Shown piece by piece: positions 35,101-44,782 of a DNA stretch of 64,000 nt; position 1 is the stretch's first letter, and each line of letters opens with the position of its first letter. The DNA is taken from positions 62,415,910 to 62,479,909 of the forward strand of contig CM055095.1 in NCBI GenBank assembly GCA_029204225.1. The letters run 5' to 3'. The notes under the pieces are model-generated. The model made no database searches. It was given only the letters and a program-made list of their open reading frames with translations, and was not told the DNA's origin. The position numbers and the translations under genes were made by a program. Source of the DNA: Diphasiastrum complanatum. Lineage: Eukaryota; Streptophyta; Lycopodiopsida; Lycopodiales; Lycopodiaceae.

Positions 35101-37739
35101 TTTGACTTCAATTTCCATTTTTTAGCCAGAGAGTATGCTATACATCATGGGATTAATGTGGTATGCACATTAGACATTTATGTGTTCAAATGGGACTAGC
35201 TCCTACCAATTTGAGGGAGTTAGGCAGCAGTGTTCTGTATTTACCATACAAATAAGAAAATCTGATCAATGCTGCAAATGGGATTGAGGCTTATACTGGA
35301 CGGGAGTGGTTGATGAAAAATAGATTGCTTAAAAAAAGTTTCTGGCTGCCAGTGCCTCCTGTGTAGTGCATTTGGTGTTTTATGCATGAGTACTTAACTT
35401 TCCCATCACTCTTGCTCCCTTGTCAGTCTTTCTTGTTTGAACTTTTGAGCACAAACAATGCAACTATGCAAGTCTAGGTGGGGCTACTGACGTTGGAAAA
35501 TAGGATAGTTAGTGTCTTTGATAAGTTGTATTAAGTCAAGTAAGATTAAGCAAGCTACTCAAATCTATCTACGTATTTAAAGCAAAGATAAGGCATTTAG
35601 TCCTCAGTTCGCAAGTTCTTATCTTGCTACCATTAAAATTTTATTGCTATTAGCAATACTAACTGTAATGATGTTTCCCACTGGATAGGATTATCTCTGC
35701 TGAATTTTATGTTTATGAAAACTGATATGATGATTGACCATTATGAAAACTAATCATTTGCTGTAAAGTACAAAACACTAGGATAAACTTCTTTATTTTA
35801 CAATGGAGGGGGTTTCTTTCAAGACACTAACCTTTCAGATCATGACTGAGTTTACACTTTTTCATGAGGTTGTAGGGTTTGGTATTCAAAGCTTTATCAA
35901 AGACTTCCCTGCCTACTTCCAGCAGATCTCAACTGTTTTATTCAGATGATACCAGCCTGAAATACTGTAGAAATTGTAGACTTCTCACAAGATAGAGCAC
36001 TAAGGGTCCTAACTTGACATGTCACATAACCCAACTGACGTCTGAGGCTAGAGACACAGACTAAGTTCGGCACATAACAGCTTGACTCTTATGCATTTTG
36101 ACTCTGCTCCATGTGTTTTCAAGATGATTGCCTATTTCATTTATCTTGCAGGAAAAATGATGATGTAAGCTACAATTGTTAGAATGTTGAAAGTACTCCC
36201 ATGTCATTTTGGCAACAATGCTCATGTAGCAGAGGTGCTCTTTGTTGCATAATATGATTTGTGCTGGAACATTTTAATCTTAAGCTTTGACTGCTGTGAA
36301 ATCATTACCTCCTGCAGATTTCATGTACTGTCAGAATTTGATGAAGGTAAAAGGAGTTGTAGGAGAAGGCTTGCTGGTCATAATGAGCGGCGACGAAAAC
36401 CACAGCCTGATCCTCTAGCATTAGCTTCCAGTGGAGCTTCAATGCTGAGAGGTGACTTTGGACGCCTACCTGGCATTAATTTCATTGGTATATGCTCACT
36501 AGACCTTTTCCATGGCTGCACATTCTGAAATTGATGGCATGCTTCTCATGATAGCATTGCAAAAACCTGTGTATTACCTACAAGTGAATGGCTTATGATG
36601 AGCGTTCTAGTTCAAAGTCAGTGAGCACTATTTCTCACCTATACTATTGTGGATGGTCTTTGGTGCTACTGGTCACTAATAGCATTACTTCAAATTTGTA
36701 TTGGAATGTGGCAGCATGATGCCGCTAGACATTGATTTTGATCAAATATTGCAACTCCTGAAATAGATAATGTTCTTGTCATGTTGCAGATGATCGTCGT
36801 CATTTACATGCATTTGGAGAGCCGCACTACTTATGGCAGCAACTGCAGCACGCTTCAGCTCCGAGTTATGATGATATGAATGATAGGTTGAACTATCTTG
36901 CAGGGACCTATTCGAGATTCGGAAACTTGGGTAGTCACTCGAGCGTAGAATCCCCGCTGCAGCTTCCTCTTAGTACAGATAGGTTCCTGCCAAGCCTCTC
37001 CAAACCTGCTGCCGATAGGCTGCTCATGCTTTTACAGCAGCACCCAAAAGCCCTAGCAAGCAATCTTGAGGACCACAGAATCCATCAATTTCAAACCGGA
37101 TCTGACCCCATGGGCCAAGCACTGTCTCTATCACCATCATCAGGAACCCGATTTCTTGGACTAGAGACTTCTACACAAGCCTCACATGATTTCTCTGGAA
37201 TCTCAGATTCTGGGTGTGCTCTCTCTCTTCTGTCATCTCAGCCATGGGGCTCCATGACCCCTAGCTCAGTATCGTTGGATTTTTCTCCCAAAACTCATCC
37301 AACACTCGAGCGAATGTTAGCTGATAATCCGGCCCCTCTTGCCCAACAATTTACACATAGAACTTTAGCAGGGGTCCGGCATGATTATGTTGGAACAACA
37401 GATGAACCACTTTTCATTCAGCCTCTGTCGCAGCGAGGAGATGCCTTGCCTACTGGCAATCCTCCAAATGCATTCAGAGGAAACCCTCAGGCCCCCTTTG
37501 CCATGGTAAGTGATATTGATAACCACCCAATGTTTTCTATGCTGCATGGGCATGATAATAGAGCTCTGCATAACTCAACCTCACATCAGAGGCCCACAAT
37601 TGACCTCATGGAATTGCCATCAGCACACTTGCACAATTCTCATCCTGGACCAATTCAAACTGCCAATCGAGAATTTCTGGAGTTCCCATCATCCAGGCCA
37701 TTTGATTCGGCTATGTATGATACAAATGCAATGCTGTAA
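21053..37739 (+). CDS. SBP-box transcription factor, miR156-targeted SPL class (three coding exons, 800 aa)
   Basis: Coding exons are 21053-22335, 36318-36487 and 36790-37739. Introns are 22336-36317 (13,982 bp) and 36488-36789 (302 bp), all GT-AG. The protein binds GTAC-core DNA through the SBP domain and regulates phase change and development (family knowledge). Zinc site 1 uses C382, C387, C404 and H407; site 2 uses C423, C426, H430 and C442. Spacing CX4CX16CX2HX15CX2CX3HX11C matches the family exactly. The nuclear localisation signal [18 protein letters not shown] is at residues 439-456. [14 protein letters not shown] (~330-343) resembles the conserved motif of the SPL2/10/11 and SPL6 type. 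The C-terminus carries ALSLLS, encoded by the miR156 site, and [12 protein letters not shown]. The start at 21053 gives an acidic MELTDV N-terminus; an in-frame ATG at 20993 probably lies in the leader intron. All exons are open. Confidence 0.93.
23740..24045 (-). pseudogene. Ty3/gypsy integrase C-terminal fragment
   Basis: The minus strand encodes [20 protein letters not shown] followed, after a frameshift near 23912, by [20 protein letters not shown] and GFQPRAP. This matches the gypsy integrase stretch around EFAYN..H.STG.SPF..VYG..PR.P. It is isolated in the SPL intron. Confidence 0.7.
24642..24702. repeat. (AG)n microsatellite at the LINE 3' boundary
   Basis: Uninterrupted AG run of about 61 bp. 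On the minus strand it is a (CT)n tract just after the LINE end, so it may be the element's tail. Confidence 0.95.
24715..26232 (-). pseudogene. LINE reverse transcriptase
   Basis: The open core at 25132-26232 reads, in order, [82 protein letters not shown] and YTYLGILF. These are RT blocks of a plant or animal LINE, with the catalytic YADD. Downstream (24715-25131) the frame shifts and only a short C-terminal stretch is open. The enzyme would prime reverse transcription at a nicked target. Confidence 0.9.
26233..27114 (-). pseudogene. LINE endonuclease C-terminus and linker
   Basis: On the minus strand, [15 protein letters not shown]...[10 protein letters not shown], then after a stop [20 protein letters not shown] and [11 protein letters not shown]. 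This follows the apurinic endonuclease pattern G..L...NG....IDY......F.......SDH..L. Open blocks at 26561-26929 and 26343-26564 link it to RT. At least one stop and frame changes interrupt it. Confidence 0.75.
27115..27235. repeat. hAT left terminal and subterminal repeats
   Basis: After CAATGTTTGAGG, the hexamer GAATCG (or its near copies) appears about seven times in 100 bp. The right end mirrors it with CGATTGG, GAATCGCG and AACGGTTCGAACCGG (32355-32453). Clusters like this are typical transposase-binding sites in hAT elements. Confidence 0.75.
27802..31624 (-). pseudogene. hAT transposase, nine-exon gene with one frameshift
   Basis: Exons read from the right: 31624 to about 31374 (BED zinc finger: [18 protein letters not shown]), about 31048-30665, 30352-30157 ([13 protein letters not shown]659), 29991-29738 ([30 protein letters not shown]), 29544-29239, 29122-28919, 28755-28462 ([20 protein letters not shown], then [10 protein letters not shown] and KTRNGL; dimerisation domain), 28374-28266 and 28055-27802. 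The last exon adds an Asp/Glu-rich tail ending RVTRRRLR. From exon 2 on, GT-AG sites and codon phases agree, except exon 7. There the frame is lost near 28612 between LSQD and ACERNWS. The exon 1 donor is uncertain. It would cut and paste the element; the frameshift in the dimerisation domain makes this copy doubtful. Confidence 0.85.
31834..32122. repeat. (CA)n and (CT)n low-complexity tract inside the hAT element
   Basis: CACACA runs interleaved with ATTTATCAAA from 31834 to about 32040, then a CT run at 32093-32122. Predicted Thr/His-rich frames here are artefacts. The tract lies between the transposase start and the right terminus, a likely promoter region. Confidence 0.85.
32462..32780 (-). 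pseudogene. LINE endonuclease N-terminal part
   Basis: Encodes [51 protein letters not shown] and [18 protein letters not shown] is the endonuclease catalytic block. The frame is cut by the hAT target site at 32461 and continues at 27114. The upstream part of the domain is missing beyond about 32780. Confidence 0.85.
32929..33246 (-). pseudogene. Retroelement Gag fragment (probably Ty3/gypsy)
   Basis: The minus strand encodes [18 protein letters not shown] and [15 protein letters not shown]. The last phrase resembles the conserved start of the gypsy gag core. The frame is open for 105 codons but cut at both sides. Identification is by one motif only. Confidence 0.45.
33293..34225 (+). pseudogene. 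Ty1/copia RT end and RNase H
   Basis: 5'-truncated pol. The RT tail reads [41 protein letters not shown] and [16 protein letters not shown] stop follows at 33716. RNase H then reads [43 protein letters not shown] and [14 protein letters not shown]. The last codons GAG TGT TAG put the stop inside the LTR that begins at 34220. Integrase and the YVDD block are missing. Confidence 0.9.
34220..34493 (+). repeat. Copia 3' LTR (274 bp)
   Basis: Begins TGTTAGAAATC after the purine tract ATTGAGGGAGAG and ends GATTGTTAACA, giving inverted TGTTA/TAACA termini. There is no partner LTR on the left because the element is 5'-truncated. Confidence 0.75.
34494..36317. other. Rest of the SPL intron; two inverted primer-site remnants
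   Basis: GCTCTGATACCA, the reverse complement of the Met-tRNA primer site, occurs twice, at 34627-34638 and 34654-34665. This suggests scraps of minus-strand LTR elements. From 34700 to the exon at 36318 nothing else is recognised. Confidence 0.5.
36318..36487 (+). CDS. SPL coding exon 2 (second half of SBP domain)
   Basis: Encodes [18 protein letters not shown] onward through LPGINFI, completing zinc site 2 (H430, C442) and the nuclear localisation signal. It is 170 nt long. It ends ATTG|GTATATG with the first base of an Asp codon, which the next exon completes (G|AT). Confidence 0.93.
36790..37739 (+). CDS. SPL coding exon 3 (C-terminal region with miR156 site)
   Basis: It starts after GTTGCAG and runs open to TAA at 37737-37739, encoding residues 485-800. 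This Ser/Pro/Leu-rich tail has no folded domain. A strong donor-like GTAAGT at 37506 sits inside it, but the frame on both sides reads SPL-like sequence ([12 protein letters not shown] follows), so it is treated as exon. Confidence 0.9.
37216..37235 (+). promoter_or_regulatory. miR156/miR157 target site
   Basis: GTGCTCTCTCTCTTCTGTCA is the canonical plant SPL site for miR156 and encodes ALSLLS in the SPL frame. It predicts transcript cleavage or translational repression by the juvenile-phase microRNA. The match is seen directly; regulation follows from family knowledge. Confidence 0.93.
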
Positions 37740-38199
37740 CTGGCAATGATTTATATGACTAGTTTCATGCTACTGCTTTCAGCTACTGAAATAGTATTCA
37801 ATAGGTGGTAGTGATCTGGGATGTGTACTTGGTGTCTTTATGATTTCTAAGATTCACTTTCAGCTTTCTGCTTTCAGTTTTCAGTTGTAAGTTTCCTAGT
37901 GGCATCGAACCTGGATGCAAGTGATCGCAATCTTCATGATTATGACATTTATGAGCACCCTTAAACATTGATGCTACAAGTTTCAGCGATTTTCCTATTT
38001 AAAAAATGACAAAACATATGAACTCTTTTTGGTAAGGTCCTTTTTTGGGGATCAGGGAGCAAACTTCATGTGGCTGCTTGAGGTCAAACCTTTTTCTGGA
38101 AAAGGACTGCATGCAAAAGTTTCAGTAAACGGCATGTGCAATCTTCAACTTTGTTTGCATCAAAGAAGTAATTTTTCTAGTATTTTCTTGTTGCTTGTT

Positions 38200-38203
<4 letters not shown>
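37740..38203 (+). other. SPL 3' untranslated region (inferred)
   Basis: AT-rich sequence after the SPL stop with no coding signal. No perfect AATAAA was noted, so the polyadenylation point cannot be placed. Confidence 0.4.
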
Positions 38204-38255
<52 letters not shown>

Positions 38256-38257
38256 GA
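38204..38257. repeat. (AG)n microsatellite
   Basis: About 54 bp of AG with one GATAG interruption, about 470 bp after the SPL stop. Confidence 0.95.
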
Positions 38258-39208
38258 ATTTGTATTAATGGTCAATGAGACCAGAAGCGGTCCTTGGGAC
38301 CAATATAGGCTGCATCCTAGCATTAAATACCGCTAATTTGTGATGACATGTGCCCCCCCCCTCCCTTTACGGAAAAGAAACATATGTACATACGAAAGCA
38401 TCATACACAACCTTCATGTTTTTTTTTTGAGTACATCAGTTAAGAATTATCAGATACCCAAAAGAGTTAAGGGTTTTGAATTCAGCTAAAAAAATTAAAG
38501 TTCTTTTAGAAATTTAGGCACAAGTTATACTTTGAGAGCTGACAAAGAAAACGGTTTGGAATTAATATTCATGCATATTACTCCACATTCCAAGGAAGAA
38601 TATTGATGCAGGGATGGTCATTTTCTGGATTATCATCCTATAAAAGCTTTACCATAAAATGCCCAAGTGTGAAGTTTCTTCTGTGATAGACCGTAGGGTT
38701 AAATCTGCAATTAATGAATCTAATCGGAGATCCACAGTTATAGTCAATTGTAAAACCTGTATAAGATTGATTTTTATCATGATTATTTCTAGTAGTCTGT
38801 AGAATGTTGCATCTTTCTTTCTTTCTTTGAAGGTATCTTTAACTTATTTCAACATATGCTAGTGCAAACTTTCCTCTCATGTTACAAAGTTGTTTAGTGA
38901 TTTGCATCATTGGCAAACTTTTTATGCTACTTGTCTGAGCTTTATGGCTTTCTCATGAATCCTTTTGAATTGCATAAGGAGAAAAAAAATAGAGAATCTG
39001 AATTGTGTTCGTTAGTGTCAGTGGTGTTATGTTCTCTTATATGTGAAGGACATGTTGACTTCTTGGTGCATTTTCATTTATCTTCTACAAGTACTCAAGT
39101 GGACGTAAAAGTCCAATGTGCTTGCATCCCCCAAAATTGGCTTGAAAAAAATTGGCCAACCCCCCCCTCCCTCCCTCCCTCCTGCCCAAAATAGGCTTGA
39201 ATTTTTTT

Positions 39209-39210
<2 letters not shown>
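38258..39210. other. No gene seen
   Basis: AT-rich spacer. A 94-codon open frame at 38910-39194 has no known domain and ends in a (CCCT)n run. Confidence 0.4.

Positions 39211-39264
<54 letters not shown>
39211..39264. repeat. (CT)n microsatellite
   Basis: Pure CT run of about 54 bp. It is the reverse complement of the AG tract 1 kb upstream. Confidence 0.95.
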
Positions 39265-39267
<3 letters not shown>

Positions 39268-39539
39268 GGGGCCTTGAATGCAAATCTAAACAATAGAGGC
39301 TTTTGAATGGCTTTCTTGGGCATTATGCTATCACTTGTTTGAAAAGAAAATTCAATAAACGTTGCTTTGTGAGGAAGCTTGCTCTCTTACATATGATATT
39401 TTGCATTACTAATACAATGGACTAAAGCTAGTGTTGTCTCTATTTCTAGAGATTGAAAAATAGGTCATGAAATTAGTCTAGCTTGTAGATGAGGTTGTTG
39501 TGAAGAACTTGTAACCTAGGTTCTTCCTTTTTTTTTTTA

Positions 39540-41790
39540 TTGAATAAGGAATAAGGTAAGAAAATGAAAACGGGAAGGGTGTTTGTAGCTAAGAGCGGTA
39601 CTTAGGGACCGGTAGGACCCAAAAAGCACTTATCATTGAAAAATAGAACAAAAATCAAGAGTCACCTAGGCTGTGGCATATCCAACACGAAGAGGATAGG
39701 TTATCGATGAGGTACAACTTGTCTTTGTAGGATATCAAGACCATCATCCTTGGAGTCAAACAAAGTGATGGAAATTGGAGAGAGTGAAATGTTGTAAAAG
39801 TCCAAGATCATCCCAGAAATAGTACCTTTGAAATCCAAGATCACCACATGGGTGATTGACGTCAAATTTGAACTATCTTGAGTGGTAGGAGACAATTCCA
39901 TCTACAAGGGGCCAAAATTGAATGTTCCAAATTGTAGATTGATCAAGTTCAGTCACTCGATCTTCTATGTTAAGTGATAAGGACCAAGATCTTGTCTTGG
40001 ACATTAGATTTGAGCTTTTTCAAATGGTGGGGATATTTCATGAGCACACAATTCCTCGAATTTGATCACTTTACGAGAAACCTTTAGTGATATTCACCAA
40101 AAGTGAGCTATTTCGAAAGATGCACATCAAATTCTAGTTATCTCATGTGATAAGAGTCAATTTCGTTGACAAGGGATCAAGCTTGAGCTATTTTGATATA
40201 CTAGATTTGGGACTGGTTCAGTTTGAATCACTTGATGAGCCATGTCGAGTGATAAGCAACAAAACTACGCAGACATAAAATTTAAGTCATTACGTGTGAT
40301 AGGGATTTGACAAGGGGTTGAACTTGAGTTGTGTTATTATATTACTTGTTGAGTCTAGTCACTTGATGAGCCATGTCAAGTAATAAGCAACATGATAGAC
40401 ACCAAGTTTGAGCTATCTGATGTGATGTTGGTTAATTATGATCACTCAATGAGCAATGTCGAGTAATTAGGACCAAAATTGAGTTGTCTCACATGTAAGC
40501 ACTGCATTCAAAGTTACATGAATGTCATAAAATCAAAATTACTCTAACTTGATCACTCAATGGACAATCTCAAGCGATAAGGGCCAATATGCGATATCTC
40601 AAGTGATAGACAATAATTTTGAGCTATATCTCATGATAGGGGTCAATTCCATTGATAAGCGATAAAAAACTATCAATCTAAATGTACTAAACTCGATATT
40701 AGTCAATTGGATCACTCGATCAGCTAATTCGAGTGATGAGGACCAGATTTGAAGTTTCTCACATGTAGGAATCAAATTCAAATGTTTTTGAGTGACAAAC
40801 ATCAATATTTTAGCTATATTGAGTGATAACGGCCAATTCCATCCATGAGGGATCAAACTCAAGCAATATGCATGTCCTAAGCTTGAGGCTAGCCAAGTTC
40901 GATCCCTTCATCAATTATGTCGAGTGCTAAGGAAAATAATCATAGTGTGGGCATCAAAGTCATACCATGTTGAGCGAAGAGACATCAAATTTGAGCAAAT
41001 TAAATGTCCTAAAATTGAGATTCCTCTAACTTGATCGCCCAATGGAAAATCTTAAATGATAAGGTCCAAAATTGACTTATCTATGATGATGGACATCTCA
41101 TTTGAGTTATTTTGTGTGTTATGAGTAAACCACGTTTAACCTCACTAAAAGAAAAAGGCTTTTTGGGGATGCCTAAGGAATAAGGTAATAAAGTAAAAAT
41201 GAAAGGGAGTCTGTAGCTAAGAATGTGACTTAGGGACTGGTAGGACCCAAAAAGCACCTATCATTGGAAACTAGAACAAAAATCAAGAGTCACCTAGGCT
41301 GTGGCATATCCAGCACGAAGATGATAGGTTATCGATGAGGTACAACTCGTCTTTGTAGGATATCAATAGGACCATCATCCTAAGAGTCAAACAAAGTGAT
41401 GGACAAAAGAGTGCACATTGGAGAGAGTGGAATGTTGTAAAAGTTCAAGATCATCCCATAAATAGTACCCTTGAAATCCAAGATCATCACATGGGTGATT
41501 GACGTCAAATTTGAATTATCTTGAGTGGTAGGAGACAATTCCATCTACAAGGTGCCAAAATTGATTGTCCCAAATTGTAGATTGATCAAGTTCAATCACT
41601 CAATCTTCTATGTCAAGTGATAAGGACCAAGATATTGTATTATACATTAGATTTGAGCTATCTCAAGTGATGGGGATCAAGTTTGATCTACTTCATGAGA
41701 ACAAAATTCCTCAAATTTGATCGAGAAGCCTTTAGGGATATCACCAAAAGTGAGCTATATTCCAAAAGATGCACAACTTGTTTTTAAGAA
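39540..41790. repeat. Complex repeat block with recurrent hairpin motif
   Basis: Two direct repeats of about 600 bp (about 39540-40135 and 41165-41785) share phrases such as TAGGACCCAAAAAGCAC and GTCACCTAGGCTGTGGCATA. They and the sequence between them carry at least nine copies of an inverted repeat, ideally TCACTCGA-9 nt-TCGAGTGA. The copies lie at about 39953, 40228, 40359, 40442, 40553, 40712, 40903, 41035 and 41596. Most are followed by TAAGG-CCAA and preceded by a TTGATC-like or AGTTC-like phrase. Between hairpins, TTGAGCTAT-TC--GTGATA recurs. No protein coding is seen. It could be a non-autonomous LTR-like element or satellite; I do not recognise the family. Confidence 0.75.
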
Positions 41791-42061
41791 TCAAAGATAG
41801 ATCTTGAGTCTCAATCTAGTCTTGATCTTGGTGCATCTACACACCTTAGGAGATCACAAGTACATGTTGTGGACAGTCCACACGTGTGAATTTAATATAT
41901 TTCATGTTTTTATTGATGTTTGATCAAGATCTATTAGAGTTTGCATCTCATTCATAGTGTAGATGTTAATTTTGCTACATTGGCAAGGTTGGTGATTTGT
42001 TGTCTTTCTAACCAAAGATTAAAGAGATGTTTTAGATCTTAATGATCTGAAGTTATTCACA
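41788..42061 (+). repeat. Composite truncated LTRs ahead of a copia body
   Basis: 41788-41880 matches 62399-62492, part of a different LTR. From the G-box CCACACGTGTGAA (41878) to TTCACA at 42061 it matches the tail of the LTRs at 43555 and 48744 (reverse strand). The true LTR start is missing. A primer site TGGTATCAGAGCTC follows at 42062. Confidence 0.7.
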
Positions 42062-42666
42062 TGGTATCAGAGCTCTTTTGTTTTAGGTTATGAAAGAAGA
42101 AATCACATCTATCAAGGATTTGGAGGAGATATCAATGCTAGCCTGAGCTTGCTAGATTGACTTCTACTCAAAACTCGAGTTCTTTGCATATGTAGATTGG
42201 ATCTTTTATAGATCAAAACTCAAAGTAGGTTTATATACTTGATCAATTCCGATTTCACACTTCACATACTAGATTTGGCCAATTTTTGATGTATTAGAAA
42301 AGCCTAAGTGGTGGCTACAAGATTGCATATCAAGTTTTAGGCAATTGCATGTAGAATTTGAAATATTCAATTTTTTGTGATTTTGTCAAAGCCCTAATTT
42401 TGATTGGATCTCTAGATTTTGAGGTTACTAAATTTCATTAGAGTGTGTTTCAATCTTAGGAAGTGGCAAGAGTCATAAGATTGAGGATAGATCATAGGTT
42501 GATCAAGATTTCACTATTCTATGTGTTGATTTGCTTGATATAAGTGCTAGAAGAAAATTGAGAGGTTCCATATCTTTGTGATTTCTTTTTGAAAACATTT
42601 TTTTTTGTTCAAAAGAGTGCTTTGTGCATTGGAACAGGTTGGAAGAGAGGATCAGGTCATTGCTAC
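42062..42666 (+). other. Primer site and leader of the interrupted + strand copia
   Basis: TGGTATCAGAGC at 42062-42073 is the tRNA-iMet primer site, followed by about 600 bp of leader before the gag ATG at 42667. The matching leader of the opposite-strand sibling lies at 48162-48731. Confidence 0.8.
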
Positions 42667-43549
42667 ATGGCTATATCAAGTGGATACATGTTGGAAGGCA
42701 ATGATAGGCTTACCTCAAACAACTATTCATTGTGGAAAGTGAGGATGGAATCACTTCTTGGGATGAATGATGTTTTGGATATTGTTGTAGGTTTGGATGA
42801 GAGGCTAGCAACACAACAAGAACAATTGAGGTATGACAAGAGGGCCAAAAGAGCTCTACATATGATCAAGATGAATGTTACCAATGAACTTCTCAAGGAA
42901 GTTGGTAAGTGTACTTCATCAAGTGAGGCTTGGGAAGCTTTCAAGAAGCTTTATGAATCCAAGTTCACTTCTAAAGTTTTGACTCTAAGAAGACAAATCT
43001 ATCAATGTTTGCAAAAGAGTGAAGAAAGTCCAAATACTTTTATTTTGAGAAAAAGCTTTGAATGATGAGTTGGCTTGCATTGATGAGAGCATTAAGGAAG
43101 GAGAGCTTGTTCAAGTTATTCTTAATGGTTTGTTTGATGCTCACGCTAACATTGTAGAAAGTCTTTCTATTCAAAGAACTTTGCCAAGTTTTATGCATCT
43201 TCAAAAGACCTTGATCAATGAAGAATATAGGCTTCAAGCAAGAGGTGGATCTTCATCAACATCTCAAGTTGGAGAGAAGGTTATGTTAGTCAAGGGAAAA
43301 AGCAAAGCAAGTGGTCTAAAGGAAAAGATCAAGGGGAGGCTTATTCAAATGGAAAAATGAAAGACAGTTCAAAGCTCAAGTGCTTCTATTGTGACACCAA
43401 AGGACACTTTTCAAGTGAGTGCTACAAGAAGAAGCTTGCTAATGATGGAGATCTAGATCCATGGTGGATTGATAGTGGAGCAAGTTCACACGTGACTTTT
43501 CACAAAGAGTACTTCACTTCTTTGTTGGCATATGGAGATGAGAAGAGGG
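42667..43549 (+). pseudogene. Copia gag-protease (5' half of interrupted + element)
   Basis: Gag starts at ATG 42667 and reads MLEGNDRLTSNNYSLWKV, ALHMIKMNVTNELLKEVG and KKLYESKFTSKVLTLRRQI. A frameshift near 43050 separates it from NDELACIDESIKEGELVQVI. The knuckle CFYCDTKGHFSSEC (~43380-43425) is followed closely by WWIDSGASSHV (protease, ~43465-43495). The frame is cut at 43549 by the opposite-strand element and resumes at 49399 across the TSD TGATC. Confidence 0.9.
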
Positions 43550-43554
43550 TGATC

Positions 43555-44203
43555 TTTGAAAGATTTCAGATCCTTAAGATCCAATCTACTTGAATGATCT
43601 TTGGTTAGAAAGAGAAATACACTACCAATTTCACCAATGTAGAAAAATCAGCATCTACACACAATTTGAGATGCAAACACTAATAGAACTTGATCAAACT
43701 TGAATGAAATGATTATGTACTGTTGCTGTCCGTACAAAACCAGCAAGCTACTGTATTTCACACGTGTGGATCCAAAAATAGCAAATATAGATCATTCTAC
43801 ACATAGAATTGCAAGCAATCACCAAGATAGTGCACCAATGGATAGTGAAACCCAAGAGAACCATTTATAAGCATGAAATGAGATAGAGAAGAGAGAAGAT
43901 GACTCTCTCCACGAGTTACATCCTTTTATAGCAGGCCCAAACCCTATTTGGACACTTGGCTTTCCCACCAAAATGCTATCCTACCAATTTTGGGTCTAGA
44001 TTCAATGTATCCAACTTATTCAAATTGAATCTACTCAAACTCGCATTCTATCTTTCCCACACTTTCAAAAAATGTTTATTCAGATGAAATTTAGACTAAT
44101 GAATTTTGAAAAGTCAACCTCTAAGTCTAAAACAAGTTTTGGCCTCAATATGCCAAATATGGAAATATTGCAAAATGTGATGAAACTAGTTGAATCTTTC
44201 ACA
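43555..44203 (-). repeat. 3' LTR of element B (649 bp)
   Basis: Partner of 48744-49393. On + it ends GAATCTTTCACA followed by CTCCCTCTTC, the reverse complement of the purine tract GAAGAGGGAG. Contains the palindrome CACACGTGTG at 43759-43768. Confidence 0.9.
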
Positions 44204-44782
44204 CTCCCTCTTCAACTAGTTTTAGCATAGACTTTGATAATACTTCAAGTGAAGTCCTATGCTTCATGAACAAGTCTTTTCCAATGCTTTGGTGAAGATA
44301 TCAGCTACACATTCCCTTGAAGACACATGTTGAAGCTCCACCTCCTTTGCAATGACTCGCTCCCTCACAAAATGATATTGTATCTCAATATGCTTGCTCC
44401 TAGCATGAAAGATAGGATTGGATGCCATTCTTTGGGCTGATTGATTGTCACAAAAGATGATTGGGCTTTCTGAAAAATCCAGCAAGTGAATATCCTTGAT
44501 CATCCTCTTGATCCATACCATCTCCTTTGTGCAATGTGTAAGAGCTTTGTACTCGGCCTCACTAGATGACAATGAGATAGTGGCTTGTTTCTTTGACATC
44601 GATGATATAGCTCCATCACCTATGAAAATACAATAAGAACTAATGAATTTCCTATCCATTACATCTCCAGCATAGTCCAAATCCGAAAATCCAAAAAGAT
44701 TAGGTGATGATCCCTCATACAATATGCCAAAATCTCGAGTTCCAATGATGTACCTCAAAACTCGCTTTCCTAGCTTCCAATG
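44204..44782 (-). pseudogene. Element B RNase H domain
   Basis: Reads HWKLGKRVLRYIIGTRDFGI, GFSDLDYAGDVMDRKFISS, LSSSEAEYKALTHCTKEM, CDNQSAQRMASNPIFHARSK and HIEIQYHFVRERVIAKEVEL. A one-base deletion near 44280 (TTTTCCAATG against TTTTCCCAATG in the copy at 62920) makes the frame end KALEKTCS. DSD of the active site reads DLD here. Confidence 0.88.

Larger units (their letters stand above)
22336..36317 (+). other. Giant SPL intron inside the SBP domain
   Basis: The donor is CAGCCG|GTACGT and the acceptor CTCCTGCAG|ATTTCAT. The intron splits the Arg428 codon (CG|A) between QQCS and FHVLSEFDE, the position conserved across plant SBP genes. It contains a gypsy scrap, a LINE interrupted by a hAT element, a gypsy gag scrap and a copia 3' end. 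From 22336 to 23739 no feature was recognised beyond a 83-codon open frame (22807-23058) without a known domain. Confidence 0.92.

Noticed and set aside
37504-37520. GTAAGT as a splice donor within the last SPL exon
   Set aside because: The frame continues for over 70 codons with SPL-like [12 protein letters not shown] and an in-frame stop, so coding continuity is the better reading.
39540-41790. CRISPR-like array
   Set aside because: Units are degenerate, spacing is irregular, and the context is plant nuclear transposon DNA with no cas genes.
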